A stretch of DNA of 12,788 nt from Candidatus Omnitrophota bacterium (GTDB taxonomy: Bacteria > Omnitrophota > Gorgyraeia > Pluralincolimonadales > Pluralincolimonadaceae), in contig JAQUSA010000014.1 of assembly GCA_028715315.1 (NCBI GenBank), forward strand, positions 1 to 12,788, read 5' to 3'. Within the stretch, counting starts at the first letter, position 1. Each line of letters begins with the position of its first letter. Below are positions 1 through 8,000 of this stretch, piece after piece. Both the position numbers and the translations under genes were made by a program. Below the pieces are notes generated by a model. It did no database searches. It had not been told where the DNA came from and was given only the letters and a program-made list of their open reading frames with translations.

Positions 1-746
1 CGGCAGAAGGCCGCCCAGTCCCAGTACACGCGCATCCCTTGTTCCTCGAAAAAGCCGTCCGGCTGTTCTATCTCATCGAACGAGAACCAGGCAGTCCCGT
101 ATTCAATATTGAGTTTTTCTATGGTGCCGTACTTTTCTTTGAGGAATTCCCGGTACATCCCGGTCGCGGTCTCGCTGTAATCGAACTGTTTCGCGAGCCA
201 GTTGATCATGCTTATCTCGTTATCGAGCTGCACCGCGATGACGTTGCCGCCCCTGCTTATCTGGTTCCTCGCAATGATCGGCATTACCTTCGAATACCAC
301 CTGTCTACCATCTTCAGGAAGAAAGGGTTGTTGTGCGAGACGACCGTAGAGTCGAAATCGGAGCCGTCCTTTTTCTTCAGGCGGACCTCGGGATAATTCT
401 GGGTAAGCCACATCGGGACGCCGTGCCCCATTATCTCCCCGTGCGTCACGGGGCCGGGGCGGCAGAAGAAGTAAAGCCCGTGCTTATTGAGCAATTCGAA
501 CAGCCCGAGAAGGTCTCGCTCCGGCAGCGTCTTCCCGGTAAAGTCAAAGCTTCCTTCCTTATATTCGTGCCAGGCCCAGGGAATATAGGAACTGAATGTG
601 TTCAGGCCGGCGTCCTTCGCCTTCTTGATCCTGTCCTCCCAATCCCCGCGGCGTATCCTGAAATAGTGTATCTCGCCGGAATAGATGAAGAATGGCTTCC
701 CGTTGACTATAAATTCCCCCCGCTTGAGTTCAATGCTGTTTTTCAT
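1..746 (-). CDS. GH35-type beta-galactosidase, N-terminal part (cut by window edge)
   Basis: This is the first 248 codons of a glycoside hydrolase family 35 enzyme; the rest lies beyond position 1. The start at 746 gives the usual GH35 opening: NGKPFFIYSGEIHYFRI (residues 15-31), then W36 and KKAKDAGLN (41-49) on the first barrel helix. RPGP (96-99) with E104 and VPMWL (110-114) matches the family's RPGPY..E..G.P.WL block. The acid/base glutamate is E177 in VQLDNE, the counterpart of Q(I/V)ENE. The nucleophile would lie in the missing part. There is no signal peptide, so it probably acts in the cytosol, removing terminal non-reducing beta-linked galactose or a related sugar from imported oligosaccharides. 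It starts 12 nt after the GH94 stop, behind a weak GAGG ribosome site, as the latest visible gene of the operon. Family assignment is firm; substrate is unknown. Confidence 0.87.
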   Translation of the reverse strand, partial: MKNSIELKRGEFIVNGKPFFIYSGEIHYFRIRRGDWEDRIKKAKDAGLNTFSSYIPWAWHEYKEGSFDFTGKTLPERDLLGLFELLNKHGLYFFCRPGPVTHGEIMGHGVPMWLTQNYPEVRLKKKDGSDFDSTVVSHNNPFFLKMVDRWYSKVMPIIARNQISRGGNVIAVQLDNEISMINWLAKQFDYSETATGMYREFLKEKYGTIEKLNIEYGTAWFSFDEIEQPDGFFEEQGMRVYWDWAAFC

Positions 747-758
747 CAAGGCCTCAGT

Positions 759-3122
759 TTAGTTCATGTTCACTTTAACGTTATGGACTTTTTTGTCTCT
801 AAAAGGAGGGATAAGGTTGCCCCTGAGCTTATGCCCGTCCACGATGACAGACCTGACTCCCCTCGCGCGGCCCTTAGGGTTGTCTATCGCGATCTTGTAT
901 ACGGCTCCGCGGAAATGGCGCGTGACGGCGCACTTCCTGAAGGATGGCGGCAGGCAAGGGTCTATTATGAGGCCGTCGAATTCCGGGCGTATGCCGAGCA
1001 TCCATTCTGTCGCGGCCACGAAGAACCAGTCCGCGCTTCCGGTAAGCCATGTAAAAGCCCCTTCGCCGTAACGCGGGTTTCCCGGGCCTATTACATATTC
1101 GGGATATATGTAGGGTTCCGACCTGTATATCTCGATATCCTTATTATCGCTGCAAGGCAGGACCTGCTTGAAGGTGTCATACGCTTCTTTCGCCCTTCCG
1201 ATCTTCAGGTCCGCGACCATCTTGAACGCGCCGCCGTGGCAGAATATTGCGGCGTTCTCCTTTGTTCCCGGGGCGAATGCCGTGATTCGCCCGATCCTGC
1301 CGTTATATTCCGTGTATGCTGGTTTGAACAGCACGGGGCCGTACGGTGTCGCGAGGTACCGGTCGACGGCCTTCAGTATGCGGGCCAATTGGCGTTTATC
1401 GGGAAGCCCGGCAAGTATGGCCCAGGTCTGCGCGTTCAACTGGCACCTGTCTTCCTTGTTCTTCCTTGAGCCTATGGGTTCGCCGTTATCGTTGAAGGCA
1501 TAGCAATACCAGCTGCCATCCCACGCGTATTTATTGATTATTGACTTCATCCTGCCGTATCGTTTTTCGCATTCGGACGCCGTCCTGTTGTCCTTTATTT
1601 GCAGGGCGAGCTCTTTCATGTTATTAAGGGCGACGCATAATCCCATTCCGAGCCAGACGCTTTCCCCTTTGCCCCCTATTCCGGTCCTGTCGAACGCGTC
1701 GTTCCAGTCCTGCGTGCCCATGAGCGGCAGTCCGCGCCCGCTCTTGCCGATGTCCATCAGGAACTTCGTGGCGCGTTTGGCGTGTTCGTATAATGTCGCC
1801 GATCCGCCGTCAAAGAATTTGGCCTCCTTCTTTAATATCGCCATGTCGCCGGTCTCTTTGACGTATTTAATAAGCAGCATAGGAAGCCATATCGGGAAAT
1901 CTGAAGGCGGCCTTCCGGCGTTGGTGCCTTTTACGAGCGACCATCCCGGAAGCGGCTGGCCGTTCTTCCTTTGGTGTTCGGCCAGCTTGATCATCCTCTG
2001 TTTCGCGTAAGGGGCGTTCATCGAGGTCATGGCCCATGCGTCCTGCGCGGTATTCCTGTATCCGAACTCACCCCATCCCTCATGCTGGTATGTCGCGCTC
2101 CTGCCCCAATGGTTGTTCATGTACACCTGGTACTTTATCCAGATATTGACCGAGCGGTCGAAATCAGGGTCGGGGGTCTTAACGGCGATGTTATCGAGGA
2201 TCGCGCGGTTCCAATGGTCCCTCGTCTTCTCAAATTCTTTTTTGGCGTTATCGACATCGCGGAGGGAACCCAGGGCCTTCTTTATCCCCTGCCTATTCGC
2301 GGCTATGCCCAGTACCACGGAAAATTCCCTGGCCTCGCCCGGACGCAGCGTGACCGTGCTCTCGAATGCCCCTACCATATTGCCGCCCCTGACCTCGGTG
2401 CCTGTGCAGCCGCCCTTTTCAACGGCGGCGGGATTTTCGTAATCCCTGTACCTGCCTATGAAATTCTCGTAGTCTATCTCGAACTTATCTATGGGCAGGC
2501 TCGTCCCCATGAAACCGAAGTACGGGCACGGCACATTACCCCACGGGAACTTGGTCACGAGAATGGCTTTGAGCTGTTTGTCGAACCTGCCTTCGTTCAT
2601 CAGTACGGTCAGGTTCCTGCAATGAAGCTCGGCGCCCCAGTCTCCGATAAGCCATTCGGCAAAAGGAAATACCTTCAACTTCCTCGTCTTCGTGCCCGAG
2701 TTCGTCATCTTTACCAGCCATACTTCGGCGTCATTATCGGAAGGCACAAAAAATGTCATCTCGGTGCGTATCCCGCTGTACGATGAGCTTATCTTTGAAT
2801 AGCCAAGACCGTGCCTGCATTCGTATGAATCAAATTTTTTCACGGGTTGGAAACCTGCCGACCAATACTTCTTGCCGGCGGCGTCCTTTATGTATAAGAA
2901 CCTTCCCGGTTTATCGGTAAGGTATGCGGCGGGATTCCAGCGGGTAAGCCTGTGCACGCCGGGGTCGAGGTAATAGCTGAAGCCCCCGCCGCCCTGCGAG
3001 AGTATCAGGCAGTACCTCCCGTTCGACAGGTAGTTTATCCACGGCCTCGGGGTATTCGGGTCCCTTATGATGAATTCCGTCCCGTCAGAGCTGAAATCGC
3101 CGTATCTCCTGTAATCCCGCAT
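759..3122 (-). CDS. GH94 glycoside phosphorylase (cellobiose/chitobiose phosphorylase family)
   Basis: This 787-residue protein has the normal length of a GH94 inverting phosphorylase, which splits a beta-glycosidic bond with phosphate to give a sugar 1-phosphate. The N-terminal beta-sandwich opens with the family hallmark NTPRPWINYLSNG (23-35) and GGGFSYYLDP (45-54). The (alpha/alpha)6 barrel carries GYRNTAQDAW (354-363) and DWND (472-475), whose first Asp is the likely general acid, then GKGESVWLG (484-492). Near the C terminus are EGAFTWLTGSADW, the probable phosphate-binding loop, and GIRPEFDGLIIDPCLP. There is no signal peptide, so the enzyme is cytosolic. It starts 8 nt after the PDZ gene, whose last codons supply an AAGGAA ribosome site. 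One oddity is Asn357, where many family members have Asp (YRD). Cellobiose, chitobiose, laminaribiose or another disaccharide cannot be told apart by eye; the neighbouring GH35 gene suggests a heteropolymer containing beta-galactose-like units. Confidence 0.93.
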   Translation of the reverse strand: MRDYRRYGDFSSDGTEFIIRDPNTPRPWINYLSNGRYCLILSQGGGGFSYYLDPGVHRLTRWNPAAYLTDKPGRFLYIKDAAGKKYWSAGFQPVKKFDSYECRHGLGYSKISSSYSGIRTEMTFFVPSDNDAEVWLVKMTNSGTKTRKLKVFPFAEWLIGDWGAELHCRNLTVLMNEGRFDKQLKAILVTKFPWGNVPCPYFGFMGTSLPIDKFEIDYENFIGRYRDYENPAAVEKGGCTGTEVRGGNMVGAFESTVTLRPGEAREFSVVLGIAANRQGIKKALGSLRDVDNAKKEFEKTRDHWNRAILDNIAVKTPDPDFDRSVNIWIKYQVYMNNHWGRSATYQHEGWGEFGYRNTAQDAWAMTSMNAPYAKQRMIKLAEHQRKNGQPLPGWSLVKGTNAGRPPSDFPIWLPMLLIKYVKETGDMAILKKEAKFFDGGSATLYEHAKRATKFLMDIGKSGRGLPLMGTQDWNDAFDRTGIGGKGESVWLGMGLCVALNNMKELALQIKDNRTASECEKRYGRMKSIINKYAWDGSWYCYAFNDNGEPIGSRKNKEDRCQLNAQTWAILAGLPDKRQLARILKAVDRYLATPYGPVLFKPAYTEYNGRIGRITAFAPGTKENAAIFCHGGAFKMVADLKIGRAKEAYDTFKQVLPCSDNKDIEIYRSEPYIYPEYVIGPGNPRYGEGAFTWLTGSADWFFVAATEWMLGIRPEFDGLIIDPCLPPSFRKCAVTRHFRGAVYKIAIDNPKGRARGVRSVIVDGHKLRGNLIPPFRDKKVHNVKVNMN

Positions 3123-3130
3123 CGTTGCCG

Positions 3131-4057
3131 CTACTTCCTTTCCAGTTCCACGGAGCGCTGTATAGTGACCTTGACATTTGTCGCTTCCGCGCCGCCTATG
3201 ATCACTGCCGCGTCATCCACCGACATGCCCTTGGTATCTTTCCCCTCTATCGAAACGACCTTATCCTTTGACTTGAGGCCGGCAAGGTCCGCCGATTCCC
3301 CGACTATGACGCTGTTTATGACCAGGTCCTTTCCCGAAGTATCGAGGAATATCCCCACGCCGACAAAGGAATGTTTCTGGTAGTCGATCTTCTTTCTTGC
3401 CAGCTCCCTCTCCCTCTGTATAAGGAAGACGAAAGACGTGATCTCCGGATTATACAAATAGTCCGCGATCTCTTCGACCGTCTTGTCTTTGACCTGCAGG
3501 CCGCTTATCTGTATTATCTGGTCTTCGGGTTTTATCCCCAATGCGTCCGCGCTGCTTCCGGCAACGACGTTTTCGATAACGACCCGGCCGCCGGACGATA
3601 CAAGGCTGAACCCGAACCCTTTACCTATCCTGCCCTGCTTCTCTATCGCCTCCCTTTGTTTCTTATCAGCCTCGGCCGTCTTTTTTGCGTCGTCCTCGTC
3701 CTTTAGTTTTTGGGCTTTTTCTACCGCGTCGATCGCCGCCCTGGATGACGGATCCATCAATAAGGCCTTATTGAATTGCTCAAGCGCCGCATCGTATTTC
3801 TTTGATGCCAGGTACTGGTTGCCCAGGCTTATAAGGTTGTCCTCCTGGGACATTATCTTTACTTCTTTTACCGTATCTTTTTTCACCCTCATCGTGCCGA
3901 TTTTGATCTTAACATCGTAATAATCGGCTCCCTCGGAGGTCACTACCCCTTCGATCTTCCTGCCGTCGTTCATGATTATGATATCCGCCCATAATGAGGG
4001 GCCCGACCATGCCGTCAACAGGCATAACACAACCGCGAATATGAGACACCTTTTCAT
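3131..4057 (-). CDS. Secreted Sm-like/TPR/double-PDZ protein
   Basis: A 308-residue exported protein without any enzymatic domain that I recognise. Residues 1-24 form a signal peptide (KR, hydrophobic core, cleavage near SLWA). Residues 25-68 (INGR-like DGRKIEGVV, then DYYDVKI and MRVKKDTVKEVKI) look like the small Sm-like beta-barrel found next to TPRs in PVC and Omnitrophota secreted proteins. Residues 72-105 form one TPR-like hairpin (LGNQYLASKKYDAALEQFNKAL). A highly charged, probably helical linker (106-145) leads to two PDZ domains. The first is at 146-214, with a GFGF carboxylate-binding loop at 147-150; the second is at 230-301, with VGVGIF. PDZ domains normally bind protein C termini or stretches, and no trypsin-like protease domain is present. 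It is therefore likely a periplasmic or surface adaptor. It starts 13 nt after the previous gene behind a strong AAGGAGG site. Domain calls are good; the role is inferred. Confidence 0.85.
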   Translation of the reverse strand: MKRCLIFAVVLCLLTAWSGPSLWADIIIMNDGRKIEGVVTSEGADYYDVKIKIGTMRVKKDTVKEVKIMSQEDNLISLGNQYLASKKYDAALEQFNKALLMDPSSRAAIDAVEKAQKLKDEDDAKKTAEADKKQREAIEKQGRIGKGFGFSLVSSGGRVVIENVVAGSSADALGIKPEDQIIQISGLQVKDKTVEEIADYLYNPEITSFVFLIQRERELARKKIDYQKHSFVGVGIFLDTSGKDLVINSVIVGESADLAGLKSKDKVVSIEGKDTKGMSVDDAAVIIGGAEATNVKVTIQRSVELERK

Positions 4058-4070
4058 CCTAACCTCCTTC

Positions 4071-5492
4071 CTATTCCCCGAAGATCTCTATCTCCCAGAG
4101 GGAATAGCCCCATTCCTTTCGTCCGCGTTCTTCGCAATACACCCTTATATACCTTGTGTTCTGCGGCTTTTCCAGCGTAATGTTCTCCTGTCCGCCGTTC
4201 GAAGATCCGTTTGAATATACCTTCTTCCAGTTTACCGAATCATCCGAGATATCTATAGAATATTCTTTTGCGAAAGCCGTTTCCCAATACAGGGTGATCG
4301 AGTCAACCCGCCTCGCCTTCCCGAGGTCGACGTATACCCATTGCGGGTCTGTAAAGGCGCTGCTCCACCTGGTCTTGCGGCTGCCGTCGATAACGTTCTT
4401 CGCGTCGAAGGCCTCATTCTTTTCCGTGTTTGGTTTCTGGAAGGTCGACGCTACGGCCCCCGCGGCTTCCATGGGTTTGGCCATCTCTACCTCGGCCTCA
4501 AAAGGTTCGGAGGCCGCGCTGCCTTCCTGCACAAATCCGTAGACCGAGATATCCCACAGCGAATTACCCCATTCGGTCCCCTTCTCCAGCAATGAGAGTT
4601 TCAGGAACCTGCCTTTATGGGTTTCGGGCAGCGCTATTATATCCTTGCCGCCGTTGCCGGCCTTGGTCGAGAATATCTCCTTCCACGAAGACCTGTCCGG
4701 TGAGATGTCTATCCTGTATGACTTGGAGTAGGCGTTCTCCCATAACAGGTCTATCCTCTTTATCTCTTTCTCGCTCCCGAAATCCAGTATAAGTTCCTGG
4801 GGGACGGAATGTTCGCTGCTCCAACGGGTATTCTTCTCCGCGTCTACGGCGAATTTAGGGCTGAACTGGACGAAGTCGCCGCCCTGGACGGACGATGCCC
4901 ATATCTTCCTTACCGCAAGCCTTTCAAGCGGCACAGGCTTAGGGTTGTATTTAAGGCCCGCGACAGCATCTCCCCGCTCATCGGTTATCCTCACGGAGAA
5001 CATCCAGCCCGCGAAGAGGTCGCTGACCTTGACCAAAAGGCGGTTCCTGCCCTTCTTTAACATGACGGTGATCTTGTCCTCTTCCGCCATCCCCCTTGCG
5101 GCATCATTTGTCAGGACGTTCGCGCCGTTAAGCCATATCTTAACGCCGTCGTCGCTGTGGATCTGCATGCGCGCGCGCAGGTCCGACGGGGAATCTATCT
5201 CGACATACGCGTAAGCCACCGAAAGCTCGTTACGGTCGAAGGCGGTCTCATCCTCAAAATCCACCGCGTTTTCCACGGAATCGTACTCCTTCCATATCCT
5301 TCCCGAGGAGGCGTCGCCCGCCCTTGGCGCCAGCTTTGCCTCATCCGGTATGGCTTCCGTCTCGAGCTTTGAATCCGCGAACGGCCCGCATATATACCAG
5401 TTCCTTATATACGCGGGATCGTAAGCCGCATGCGATATGCCGCAGAGGGCCATCGATGACGCGAACAGCAGGATCAGCATGTTCCTATTCAT
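4071..5492 (-). CDS. Secreted PA14-like protein with two F5/8 type C (discoidin) domains
   Basis: A 473-residue secreted protein, probably carbohydrate-binding. Residues 1-23 are a signal peptide ending near ISHAA. Residues 24-180 begin with IRNWYICGPF and contain IHSDDGVKIWLNGANVL (111-127) and KGRNRLLVKV (147-156), the pattern of PA14/galactose-binding-like modules seen in PVC-group glycan proteins. Two discoidin (F5/8 C, CBM32-like) domains follow at about 192-320 and 346-473, joined by an Ala/Glu-rich linker. Both keep NTRWSS or KTRWSS, a WENAYSKSYRIDIS-type strand, SW or NWK(E/K), and the closing WG.SLW.I...G. They closely resemble the single such domain of the 8001-8504 gene, which points to duplication within the locus. 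No catalytic motif is visible. It starts 11 nt after the GH42-like gene behind an AGGCGG site. Binding to the polymer attacked by the neighbouring enzyme is the likely job, by inference. Confidence 0.87.
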   Translation of the reverse strand: MNRNMLILLFASSMALCGISHAAYDPAYIRNWYICGPFADSKLETEAIPDEAKLAPRAGDASSGRIWKEYDSVENAVDFEDETAFDRNELSVAYAYVEIDSPSDLRARMQIHSDDGVKIWLNGANVLTNDAARGMAEEDKITVMLKKGRNRLLVKVSDLFAGWMFSVRITDERGDAVAGLKYNPKPVPLERLAVRKIWASSVQGGDFVQFSPKFAVDAEKNTRWSSEHSVPQELILDFGSEKEIKRIDLLWENAYSKSYRIDISPDRSSWKEIFSTKAGNGGKDIIALPETHKGRFLKLSLLEKGTEWGNSLWDISVYGFVQEGSAASEPFEAEVEMAKPMEAAGAVASTFQKPNTEKNEAFDAKNVIDGSRKTRWSSAFTDPQWVYVDLGKARRVDSITLYWETAFAKEYSIDISDDSVNWKKVYSNGSSNGGQENITLEKPQNTRYIRVYCEERGRKEWGYSLWEIEIFGE

Positions 5493-5503
5493 TTTATCCG
5501 CCT

Positions 5504-7999
5504 TTATCTGCCCAACAGGGACTTCAATATTTCGGACTGGTTCGCGATATCCGCGCTTATCTCGTTCGCTTTATTGCTCCAGGTCAACGGGTCATAGAGA
5601 TAAGCTATGTGCCTGCCGTCCTTGCTCTGTACGATAGCGGGGTTACCGTTCTTGAAAGTTGCGAGCACCTTGTACCGGGCATTTTTGTCCTGCGGTACCG
5701 AAAGGGCCCAATAGCATATACCCGAAGAGCTTATATTACCCTTTTCGACTTCCACGGTCACGTCCTTCGCGATCCCGCCTTCCGTCAGCGTGATGGCGAA
5801 TATATGCACGATCGGCGCGTAGGGAAGCCTTATGGATGTCAGATTCCTGGACGGGCTGGCCGGGACCGCAAGATGCGACATATATCCGCCGCTTACGGTG
5901 CCGACAGCGGTATGCCCGAAATGGGGAACGCTTCTCCAATCCGCTATAGACGGAGCGAAATACTGTTCATCGCTGCTGCCGTCGCTGTAGATCAGTATGA
6001 CCTTTGCCGCGATATCGCCGCCATCCGAAGCCATAAGGAAATTAACGTTGGAGTATATACCCTCGGGTATGGCTACAACCTGTCCGGCGCATTTGATATT
6101 TTTAATGCCGTTGCCGCTTCTTTCGGGAAATGCGAATACCGTATCCCCGCCCCTGCACTCGATGATCTTATCGGCGGCGGGCATCTCCTGTAAGTCGTAG
6201 GGTATATCTTTTCCGTCATCGTTATAAGCCTTGCCCAGGCCCACGCATACCGCCTTTTCCGAGAAGACGTCCTTTGGTATGCCGACCACCTCGAGATACC
6301 ACGGTTCCGTCTTGTTGTATCTTTCGTCCGTAAGGCCCACAGGCCCGAACGTTATGGTCTTCCTGCCCGCGAGAGCCGCGCGGTCCGCCATGGAAAGCTG
6401 TTCGAGCGAGCCGCCCGCCAGCAGGATGACGTTCCGGTCATCCGGTATTGAGGGCGTGAAGGCGAACGGGTACCATTTCTGGTTGAACAGGTCGGGCAGG
6501 TTATTGACCAGCCTTGACCCGGAGATACTGCTGCCGGGCCTGGCCAGCTCGGGGATGATCTCCTTTACCGCCTTCTCGTACTCGCTCAGGTAGTCGTTCT
6601 CAAGCAGCAGCATAAGGGTCTTGCCCTGAGGGAATGAAGCCAGCGGCGACGCAAGCGCGTATTCGGGATAATAGACCCACGCCTTCGGGTTCTTCTCCTT
6701 CTTCATGTTTACCGCGAATTTCCCCGTGGCATATTGCCCGGCGTCCGATATCGGCTTGAGGCTCCTGTCGTCCCTTATATACCCGAAATCTCCCTCAAAC
6801 AATTTGTCGTACCACTTGAACCATCCCCACCCGAGCATCCACGGATAAGAGGCCGTTACGGCCCCCTGCCTCAGGTAAAGTTCGGCTATCTGCCCCTCGT
6901 CGCCCAGCCTTGCCGCGGCATAACCCATGTTCTCCGGGGTCGCCTCGAGCCACGTCGTGCGGAAACCGCTCTCGTTGATGAAGACGGGAAGCCCGCTCAT
7001 GTCGCTGTGGAACTTCGTCTGGAAGATCAGTTTGGCATTCGCTATCCAGTCCCTGTTGTAGTCCAGGTCGAGGTTGTAATGCACCGGCGATATGAAATCT
7101 ATCCCGCTGTTCTTCTTCGTTGATATCGGGAACGGCGCGACCTCCGGCAGCTCGGTCGTGCAGGTTATCATATGGTCCGGGTCGATGATGCGCATATATG
7201 CCGTAAGGTCCCTGAGGAAATCATTCACAACCCAGGACGCGTATTCCACTATATCTACGCGCCACGGCTTCCTGTCGAGACCGGCTATTTTGCCTTGTGA
7301 GATTATTTCGTTGTCCGCGAGTATATCCGCGAAGGAGGAGTAATCCTTCCCCCATAACCTGTTTAAACCGGAGATGTCCTTGTACTTTTCCTCCAGCCAG
7401 GCCGGAAGGTTCTTGACGGATTCGGGCCCGAGCTTCGGAATGCCGTATCTCTTCCTGCCGGTCCAATCAAGCTCAAATAACCAGCGCTGGTCCATATCGA
7501 CCGCGAGCACGCAGGGATGGCCTTTTATGTTGGCAAGAAAAGTGTCGTAGGAATGTTTTGCCTCATCCCTGAAGGCCGGATCCATGAAATCCGGGAATTC
7601 CTTGCTCGTATAAGATGTCCGGAAATAAAGGCCGAATTCATTATCATCGCACCATCTAAGTATGTCCTGCAGGTACGCGTCGCCGTAAAGGTCGAGGGTG
7701 TTGAACCCGTGCTTCTTCATTATTTCGAGTTCCTGTAGCGCGAACTCTGCCGTAACCTTTCCCTTCATGGGCCCGTTTTCCGGGCCGTAGGCATATACCA
7801 TGGCCCTGGAGTAGAACGGCCTGCCTTTCGGGTCAATGAAGATAGCGCGTCCGCCCGCCTGTCCGACCCTGAAATAGTTACCCTGCGGCCAACCCTTCGC
7901 CTTCTGCGGTTCCTTCTGGGCAGATTGCGCGGTTGACGCAGCCAGCGCGAACGATACGGACGCTATCAGCGCGGCCGCTATCAACATGGTTTTCTTCAT
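5504..7999 (-). CDS. Secreted GH42-like clan GH-A glycosidase homologue
   Basis: An 831-residue exported protein. The signal peptide is 1-20 or slightly longer (KK, AAALIASVSFALA). A TIM barrel covers about 36-430: ALQELEIMKKHGFNTLDLY (87-105), PAWLEEKYKDISGLNRLWG (199-217, the GH42-like 'WL..KY..I..LN..WG' stretch), and PVFINESGF (338-346) with a likely nucleophile E343. A Rossmann-like middle domain (about 437-560) matches the GH42 trimerisation domain position. A beta-sandwich region follows (about 610-831), including YSDGSSDEQYF. The acid/base position is odd: where GH42 has DNEY, this protein reads DMDQRW (168-173), putting R172 171 residues before E343, with E176 nearby. It may be inactive or use another acid, or belong to a sister family. 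It starts one base after the stop of the preceding gene with no clear ribosome site, so translational coupling is likely. Family relationship is fairly sure, activity is not. Confidence 0.8.
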   Translation of the reverse strand: MKKTMLIAAALIASVSFALAASTAQSAQKEPQKAKGWPQGNYFRVGQAGGRAIFIDPKGRPFYSRAMVYAYGPENGPMKGKVTAEFALQELEIMKKHGFNTLDLYGDAYLQDILRWCDDNEFGLYFRTSYTSKEFPDFMDPAFRDEAKHSYDTFLANIKGHPCVLAVDMDQRWLFELDWTGRKRYGIPKLGPESVKNLPAWLEEKYKDISGLNRLWGKDYSSFADILADNEIISQGKIAGLDRKPWRVDIVEYASWVVNDFLRDLTAYMRIIDPDHMITCTTELPEVAPFPISTKKNSGIDFISPVHYNLDLDYNRDWIANAKLIFQTKFHSDMSGLPVFINESGFRTTWLEATPENMGYAAARLGDEGQIAELYLRQGAVTASYPWMLGWGWFKWYDKLFEGDFGYIRDDRSLKPISDAGQYATGKFAVNMKKEKNPKAWVYYPEYALASPLASFPQGKTLMLLLENDYLSEYEKAVKEIIPELARPGSSISGSRLVNNLPDLFNQKWYPFAFTPSIPDDRNVILLAGGSLEQLSMADRAALAGRKTITFGPVGLTDERYNKTEPWYLEVVGIPKDVFSEKAVCVGLGKAYNDDGKDIPYDLQEMPAADKIIECRGGDTVFAFPERSGNGIKNIKCAGQVVAIPEGIYSNVNFLMASDGGDIAAKVILIYSDGSSDEQYFAPSIADWRSVPHFGHTAVGTVSGGYMSHLAVPASPSRNLTSIRLPYAPIVHIFAITLTEGGIAKDVTVEVEKGNISSSGICYWALSVPQDKNARYKVLATFKNGNPAIVQSKDGRHIAYLYDPLTWSNKANEISADIANQSEILKSLLGR

Positions 8000-8000
8000 T

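Noticed and set aside
39..1469. Plus-strand open frame of 476 codons
   Set aside because: It is antisense to the GH35 and GH94 genes, whose minus-strand frames show clear family motifs. The plus-strand translation has no recognisable domain and an unnatural composition.
1971..2786. Plus-strand open frame of 271 codons
   Set aside because: It lies wholly inside the GH94 gene on the opposite strand and shows no domain; it is a by-product of GC-biased codon positions.
5165..5177. Alternating GC tract (possible Z-DNA or regulatory element)
   Set aside because: It is short and encodes Arg-Ala-Arg-Met in the PA14-like domain; chance codon use is sufficient.
5324..6193. Plus-strand open frame of 289 codons
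   Set aside because: It runs antisense across the end of the GH42-like gene and the start of the PA14/discoidin gene, both well supported.
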